This document shows positions 6,779 to 10,433 of a DNA stretch of 10,433 nucleotides, piece by piece. Origin of the DNA: Actinomycetota bacterium (GTDB lineage: Bacteria; Actinomycetota; Acidimicrobiia; Acidimicrobiales; JAFATL01); contig JAFATL010000537.1 of assembly GCA_019243975.1 (NCBI GenBank), positions 1 to 10,433 of the forward strand. Reading direction: 5' to 3'. Every line of letters begins with the position of its first letter. Position 1 is the first letter of the stretch. The translations under genes were made by a program, and so were the position numbers. Below the pieces are notes generated by a model. It had not been told where the DNA came from. It ran no database searches and saw only the letters and a list, made by a program, of their open reading frames with translations.

Positions 6779-7297
6779 TCAGGCTTCGAAGCGACCGAAG
6801 CCGCCGCGGTAGAACAGCAGCGGCTTGGCTTCGCGCGTGACCTCGAGGTCGAGGACGCGGCCCACGGTGATGACGTGGTCGCCCGCGTCGTGCTCGGTCT
6901 CGATGCGGCAGTCGATCCACGCCAGCGCGTCCTGCAGCACGGGGGACCCGGTGCCGGCGGAGTGCTTGTAGCCCACGCCCGCGAACTTGTCGCCGCCGCT
7001 GACGGCGAAGGCGCGGCACAGCGCTTCCTGGTCGTCGGCGAGGACGTTCACGCAGAACACGCCGGCCCGCTTGATGCCCGGGTAGCTGGTCGACGTCTTG
7101 CCCGGGAAGAACGCCACGAGGGGCGGGTCGAGCGAGACCGACGTGAACGACTGCGCAGTCAGCCCGACCGGCGCCCCGTCGTCCATGGCGGTGATGATCG
7201 TGATCCCGCTGGCGAAGTGCCCGAGGACCTGCCGGTAGTGCGCCGAGTCGATCGACGGCGCGGCGTTACGACTCAGATCGTCGGGAGATTGGCTCAC
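6779..7297 (-). CDS. Flavin reductase-like FMN-binding split-barrel protein
   Basis: 172 residues from GTG 7297. The family (HpaC/HsaB/ActVB-like) uses NAD(P)H to reduce FMN or FAD, usually to supply a partner monooxygenase; some members keep flavin as a cofactor. Family features are visible in order: FASGITIITA (28-37), GLTAQSFTSVSLDPPL (45-60) for flavin phosphate and isoalloxazine contact, PGIKRAGVFCVNVL (73-86), the GDH motif (139-141) in HDAGDHVITVGRV, and the closing KPLLFYRGGF (158-167). Length is normal. The GTG overlaps the TGA of the upstream MBL gene by 4 nt (GTGA), so translation is probably coupled; this also fixes the start, since upstream residues in the same frame look non-coding. 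No monooxygenase partner lies in the window, so substrate and partner are open. Confidence 0.9.
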   Translation of the reverse strand: MSQSPDDLSRNAAPSIDSAHYRQVLGHFASGITIITAMDDGAPVGLTAQSFTSVSLDPPLVAFFPGKTSTSYPGIKRAGVFCVNVLADDQEALCRAFAVSGGDKFAGVGYKHSAGTGSPVLQDALAWIDCRIETEHDAGDHVITVGRVLDLEVTREAKPLLFYRGGFGRFEA

Positions 7298-8136
7298 GGA
7301 TGCGGGAGGATATCGAGGGTCAGGCCCTCGTACGCAGCCAGCACCTCGGGCACGCCGAAGTAGGTGGCCGTGCAGCGCGCCCCGTCGAGCAACTCGTCGA
7401 GCTCGTCGTCGCTGTGCCCCGGGTCGTGATGGAACAGCACGAGCCGCTTGACCGCGGCCTCCTTGGCGACCAGCACCGCGTAGTCGACCGTGCAGTGACC
7501 CCAGTCGGACTTCTGCTGGTACTCCGCCGGCGTGTACTGCGCGTCGTGGATCAGCACGTCTACGCCGTCGCACAGCTCGAGCACGTGGTCGCTCACGGTG
7601 TTGAGGCCGGCGGGCGCCTGGTGGTCGCTGATGTAGGCCACGCTCACGCCGTCCCAGTCGATGCGGTAGCCCACGGTCGGGCCGCAGTGCGGCACCGGCC
7701 GCACCTTGACCTTGGCGTTGCCGATCGACAGGTCGTCGTCCATCACGTCGTGGAACTGCACGTCACCCTGGAGCTCGCTGAAGTGCACCGGGAAGTAGGG
7801 CGGGCACATGAACTCGCCGAACACGTCGTGCAGCGAGCCGCCCTCCTGCTTGGGGCCGTAGATGTCGAGGCGGGCGCCGGGGACGTGGATGGGGGGGAAG
7901 AACGGCAAGCCCTGCACGTGGTCCCAGTGGATGTGGGTGACCAGCGCCGTGCCGCAGAAGGAACCGTCGGTGGGCATCTCGAAGCCGAGCTGCCGCAGGC
8001 CCGTGCCGAGGTCGAAGATGAGCGGATCCTCGCCGTCGACAGTCAACGACACGCACGCGGTGTTCCCGCCGTACCGGGCGTTGGCTTCGCACGGGCAAGG
8101 GCACGAACCTCGCACCCCATGAAACTTGATCTTCAA
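7294..8136 (-). CDS. MBL-fold metallohydrolase (PhnP/phosphodiesterase-like)
   Basis: 280 residues. Metallo-beta-lactamase-fold hydrolase with a dinuclear metal site: HIHWDH (68-73), His150 in VPHCGPTVGYR, Asp171 in YISDHQ, His214 in KSDWGH, and HHDPGHSD (236-243). The beginning MKIKFHGVRGSCP and the following RYGGNTAC and FDLGTGLRQLG are typical of the COG1235/PhnP-like branch, which includes phosphodiesterases (cyclic phosphate, RNase Z-like). Three N-terminal cysteines, SCPCPC (11-16), are notable. It starts at TTG 8136 with an AAAGGGGGG ribosome site; no other start codon lies in frame nearby. It heads a two-gene operon with the flavin reductase and diverges from the alpha/beta hydrolase gene. 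A cyclic-nucleotide or phosphodiester substrate is possible but unproven. Confidence 0.9.
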   Translation of the reverse strand: MKIKFHGVRGSCPCPCEANARYGGNTACVSLTVDGEDPLIFDLGTGLRQLGFEMPTDGSFCGTALVTHIHWDHVQGLPFFPPIHVPGARLDIYGPKQEGGSLHDVFGEFMCPPYFPVHFSELQGDVQFHDVMDDDLSIGNAKVKVRPVPHCGPTVGYRIDWDGVSVAYISDHQAPAGLNTVSDHVLELCDGVDVLIHDAQYTPAEYQQKSDWGHCTVDYAVLVAKEAAVKRLVLFHHDPGHSDDELDELLDGARCTATYFGVPEVLAAYEGLTLDILPHP

Positions 8137-8151
8137 AGGTTCCCCCCTTTG
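8134..8151 (-). promoter_or_regulatory. Inverted repeat over the ribosome site and start codon of the MBL gene
   Basis: On the minus strand CAAAGG, loop GGGGAA and CCTTTG form a potential 6-bp hairpin. The left arm and loop contain the purine-rich ribosome site and the right arm contains the TTG start codon. If it folds in mRNA it would hide the start. It could also be a side effect of a strong Shine-Dalgarno near a TTG. Confidence 0.4.
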
Positions 8152-8160
8152 ATGTCGTGG

Positions 8161-8180
8161 AGGTTACCCATGAGTGTCAA
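8161..8180 (-). promoter_or_regulatory. Candidate promoter elements for the MBL operon
   Basis: A perfect TTGACA lies at 8180-8175 on the minus strand, but the hexamer 17 nt further on (CGACAT) is poor. Separately, TAACCT at 8166-8161 fits TANNNT and would give a short leader containing the ribosome site, but it is too close to the TTGACA to pair with it. Either could act alone. Confidence 0.3.
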
Positions 8181-8193
8181 CCCCACCTGCTCC

Positions 8194-8209
8194 TGTGACC
8201 GATGTCACT
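8194..8209. promoter_or_regulatory. CRP/FNR-like inverted repeat in the divergent promoter region
   Basis: TGTGA-N6-TCACT differs from the CRP/GlxR consensus TGTGA-N6-TCACA only in the last base; the symmetric core is GTGAC-N4-GTCAC. It is centred about 35 nt before the predicted transcription start of the alpha/beta hydrolase gene and about 66 nt from the MBL start codon, so a bound regulator could affect both directions. Confidence 0.4.
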
Positions 8210-8223
8210 TGAGTGTTCCCAAC

Positions 8224-8229
8224 TATCGT
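8224..8229 (+). promoter_or_regulatory. Candidate -10 box of a leaderless promoter for the alpha/beta hydrolase
   Basis: TATCGT fits TANNNT and is 7 nt (CCTCGGC) before ATG 8237. With no Shine-Dalgarno present, a leaderless transcript starting at the ATG is likely. This also argues against the in-frame GTG at 8213, which lies upstream of this hexamer. Confidence 0.45.
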
Positions 8230-8236
8230 CCTCGGC

Positions 8237-9073
8237 ATGTCCATCGGCGACGGCACGGTCGAAGCAAACGGTGTGACCTATGGCTATCTGGCCGACGGTC
8301 CGGAGGACGGACCGCTGGCGCTGTGCCTGCACGGTTTTCCCGATTGCGCGTGGACGTGGCGTCACCTTCTCCCCGACTTGGCGGCGGCCGGCTACCGCGC
8401 GGTCGCACCGTTCCTGCGGGGCTATGCACCAACCAGTGTGGCGCCGGACGGGCGCTATGACGGCGCGGCATTGGCGGACGACGTCGGCGCCCTGCACACC
8501 GCGCTCGGCGGCGATTCGCGCGCCGTGCTGATCGGCCACGACTGGGGCGCCGTGATCGCCTACGCCGCCAGCACCGCGCAGCCCGACAAGTGGTCGAAGG
8601 TGGTGGCGTCGGCCGTGCCCCCGGGCCCGGCGTTCATCACTGCGCTGCTCACCGACTACCGCCAGCAGAAGCGCAGTTGGTACATGTTCCTCTTCCAGAT
8701 GCCGCTGGCCGACATCATCGTGGCCGGCAACGACCTGGCCTTCATCGACGGGCTGTGGGAGGACTGGTCACCCGGTTACGACGCCTCCGACGACGTGCCG
8801 CGCGTGAAGGATTCGCTGCGCGATCCCGCCAACCTGTCGGCCGCGCTCGGCTACTACCGGGCGATGTTCGGCGAGGCGTCGGCCGGCGCGGGCGCCGACC
8901 TCGGCTCCGGCGCCACACAGCCGCGGCTGTACCTGCACGGCGCCAACGACGGGTGCGTGGGCGTGGAGTGGGCAGGACCCACGGCCGAGGTGATCCAGGA
9001 CGCCGGGCACTTCCTTCACGTCGAGAAGCCAGTGGAGGTCAACCAGCGCATCCTGGAGTTCCTGGCCTCATGA
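8237..9073 (+). CDS. Alpha/beta hydrolase, epoxide hydrolase / haloalkane dehalogenase type
   Basis: 278 residues from ATG 8237. The oxyanion motif HGFP (32-35) and nucleophile elbow GHDWG put Asp102 as nucleophile, which marks the epoxide hydrolase and haloalkane dehalogenase branch rather than Ser-type esterases. The acid is probably Asp238 in YLHGANDG and the base His258 in DAGHFLHVEKP. The cap contains ALGYYRAMF (203-211), resembling the tyrosine-bearing cap segment of epoxide hydrolases, which favours that activity over dehalogenation. Length is normal and no signal peptide is seen, so it should be cytoplasmic. Its TGA overlaps the ATG of the next gene by 4 nt (ATGA), so the two are probably translated together. 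The specific substrate cannot be read from sequence. Confidence 0.9.
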   Translation: MSIGDGTVEANGVTYGYLADGPEDGPLALCLHGFPDCAWTWRHLLPDLAAAGYRAVAPFLRGYAPTSVAPDGRYDGAALADDVGALHTALGGDSRAVLIGHDWGAVIAYAASTAQPDKWSKVVASAVPPGPAFITALLTDYRQQKRSWYMFLFQMPLADIIVAGNDLAFIDGLWEDWSPGYDASDDVPRVKDSLRDPANLSAALGYYRAMFGEASAGAGADLGSGATQPRLYLHGANDGCVGVEWAGPTAEVIQDAGHFLHVEKPVEVNQRILEFLAS

Positions 9074-10433
9074 CGCCTGCGGCCGACGGCATCGTCGCGG
9101 TGGTCTGGGAGGGCTGCCCGACGTGCCAGTTGGTCGCCCCCGTCATCGAGCAGCTGGTTGCCAGCGGCGCGATCAGCGTGCTGCACCGCGAAGAGACCGA
9201 CAGCGGGCTGGAGGCGTCGTACCGCCTCGGCGTCGACACGGTGCCAACGCTGATCCGCGGGTCCGAGCGCATCGTCGGGTGGTCCCGCGACGCGTGGGAG
9301 AAGTTCACGGCCGTGCCGGGCCTCGGCGTCGGGATCCCCGACTACCGCCCCGGGTGCGGCTCGCGCACGCAGGAGCCGGGCGTGGTCGACGAGCTGGCCG
9401 AGCGGTTCGGGGCCGAGATGCTCACGGCGCGCCGCGTCGTGCTGGCGCCGCTCGAGGACGAGATGGAGGCGCTATTCGACCGGGGCTGGACCGACGGTCT
9501 GCCCGTCGTGCCGCCGACGGCGGCGCGGGTCATGCGCATGCTCGCCGGCACCACCCGGGCGCCCGACGAGGTCGTGGCGGTCGTGCCGCCGGATCTGGTC
9601 GACGCAACCGTCGAGAAGGTTGCGATCAACGCGGTGATGGCCGGGTGCAAGCCCGAGTACATGCCGATCGTGCTCGCCGCCGTCGAGGCCGCGTGCACCG
9701 ACTCGTTCAACGGCCACGGCCTTCTGGCGACGACGTACTTCTCCGGCCCGGTGGTCATCGTCAACGGCCCGCTGGCGCGCGCCGTCGGCATGAACGGCGG
9801 CGGTAACGCGCTGGGCCAGGGCAACCGGGCCAACGCCACGATCGGGCGCGCCCTGCAGCTGGTGATCCGCAATGTCGGCGGGGGCAAGCCGGGCGGCGTC
9901 GACCGCGCCACGCTCGGCAACCCGGGCAAGTACTCGTTCTGCTTCGCCGAAGACGAGGACGGTTCGCCGTGGGAGTCGTTGTCGGTCGAGCGGGGGTTCT
10001 CGCCCGAGGCCACCACGGTGACGTTGTTCGCAGGCGAAGGGCCGCGCGGGATCGTCGATCAGCTGTCGCGCACGCCCGAGTCACTCGCACGCAGTCTCGC
10101 CGCCGGGCTGCAATCCGTGGCCCACCCGAAGTTGGTGCTCGGCTTCGACGCCGTGCTCGTCGTGTCACCTGAGCATGCGCGCGTGTTCGCCGAAGGCGGA
10201 TGGGACAAGGCACGCCTGCGCAAGGAGCTGTTCGAGCTACTCACCCGCCCGGGCGCCGAGCTGATCCGGGGTGCGGGCGGCATCACCGAAGGCCTGCCCG
10301 AGGCGTTCAAGGACGCGGCCCTTCCGAAGTTTCGTGCCGATGGCTTGCTGATCGTGCACGCCGGCGGGCGGGCCGGCCTGTTCTCGTCCATCATCGGCGG
10401 GTGGGTCAACGGGGAGACGGGCAGCCAGCCCGT
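9070..10433 (+). CDS. Thioredoxin-like domain fused to large uncharacterised C-terminal region (partial, runs off right edge)
   Basis: 454 codons from ATG 9070 are open to the window end. Residues 1-80 look like a short thioredoxin fold: a strand ending in WEGCPTC with a CxxC at Cys16 and Cys19, and a cis-proline loop VDTVPTL (Pro59). From about 125 a long glycine-rich region follows that I cannot place: GWTDGLPVVPPT (139-150), AGCKPEYMP (191-199, Cys193), DSFNGHG (211-217), MNGGGNALGQGNRANATIG (241-259), LGNPGKYSFCFAEDEDG (282-298, Cys291), LFAGEGPRGIVDQLSRTPES (319-338) and HAGGRAGLFSSIIGGW (430-445). The dense Gly/Asn/Pro motifs look like a conserved active site, and with the extra cysteines (96, 193, 209, 291) suggest a thiol- or metal-dependent enzyme; this is inference. 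It follows the alpha/beta hydrolase with a 4-nt overlap and has no ribosome site of its own. Confidence 0.85.
   Translation, partial: MTPAADGIVAVVWEGCPTCQLVAPVIEQLVASGAISVLHREETDSGLEASYRLGVDTVPTLIRGSERIVGWSRDAWEKFTAVPGLGVGIPDYRPGCGSRTQEPGVVDELAERFGAEMLTARRVVLAPLEDEMEALFDRGWTDGLPVVPPTAARVMRMLAGTTRAPDEVVAVVPPDLVDATVEKVAINAVMAGCKPEYMPIVLAAVEAACTDSFNGHGLLATTYFSGPVVIVNGPLARAVGMNGGGNALGQGNRANATIGRALQLVIRNVGGGKPGGVDRATLGNPGKYSFCFAEDEDGSPWESLSVERGFSPEATTVTLFAGEGPRGIVDQLSRTPESLARSLAAGLQSVAHPKLVLGFDAVLVVSPEHARVFAEGGWDKARLRKELFELLTRPGAELIRGAGGITEGLPEAFKDAALPKFRADGLLIVHAGGRAGLFSSIIGGWVNGETGSQP

Noticed and set aside
6779..7573. Longer version of the flavin reductase starting at 7573
   Set aside because: The extra 92 codons overlap the MBL gene and translate to Arg/Gly-rich sequence; the GTG at 7297 in a GTGA overlap is the natural start.
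7300..8460. Plus-strand open frame of 386 codons opposite the MBL gene, running into the hydrolase
   Set aside because: Val/His/Arg-rich shadow of the MBL gene with no recognisable fold.
9115..9126. Possible selenoprotein (redox motif CxxC, related in style to UGSC-type proteins)
   Set aside because: All candidate positions are ordinary TGC codons with no in-frame TGA, and no SECIS-like element was looked for or needed. Only Cys is encoded.
9123..10016. Open frames on both strands inside the thioredoxin-fusion gene
   Set aside because: Arg/Ala-rich or Ser/Thr-rich translations without motifs; the frame from 9070 continues to the window end with conserved-looking motifs.
1..10433. Mobile element, CRISPR array, tRNA or rRNA
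   Set aside because: No transposase or integrase-like frames, repeat-spacer arrays or cloverleaf-like sequences were noticed by eye; a tRNAscan or repeat search was not possible.

Overview
The window is very GC-rich, gene-dense chromosomal DNA with high third-position GC. Many starts are GTG or TTG, several genes overlap by 4 nt, and two genes show leaderless-type starts (a TANNNT hexamer 7 nt before ATG). This suits an actinobacterium, perhaps of the Acidimicrobiia; the class is a guess from protein style. No mobile element, RNA gene or CRISPR array was seen.

Layout. 1-2411 (minus strand): a small hypothetical protein, a secreted subtilisin-family (S8) protease, and the N-terminal membrane half of an ABC exporter running off the left edge. 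An 18-bp perfect palindrome and a leaderless-type promoter separate protease and exporter. 2412-4823 (plus): an SMC/YhaN-like coiled-coil protein with a central membrane hairpin, an intact Walker B and a degenerate Walker A. 4820-6613 (minus): a divergent FtsH-like membrane AAA+ zinc protease whose stop codon overlaps that of the YhaN-like gene. 6779-8136 (minus): a translationally coupled pair, an MBL-fold hydrolase and a flavin reductase. 8237-10433 (plus): an alpha/beta hydrolase of epoxide-hydrolase type, overlapping by 4 nt a large protein with an N-terminal thioredoxin-like domain and a long conserved-looking C-terminal region I cannot assign; it runs off the right edge.

How they may work together. 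The two coupled gene pairs diverge from one 100-bp control region (8137-8236). It holds a CRP/FNR-like inverted repeat and a possible hairpin over the MBL start. The pairs could form one redox or detoxification unit, but nothing in the sequence proves it. The FtsH-like and YhaN-like proteins are both predicted membrane-anchored NTPase-family proteins with non-canonical nucleotide sites. With the Trx-fusion protein they are the most unusual content. I see no clear multi-gene defence or biosynthetic system.
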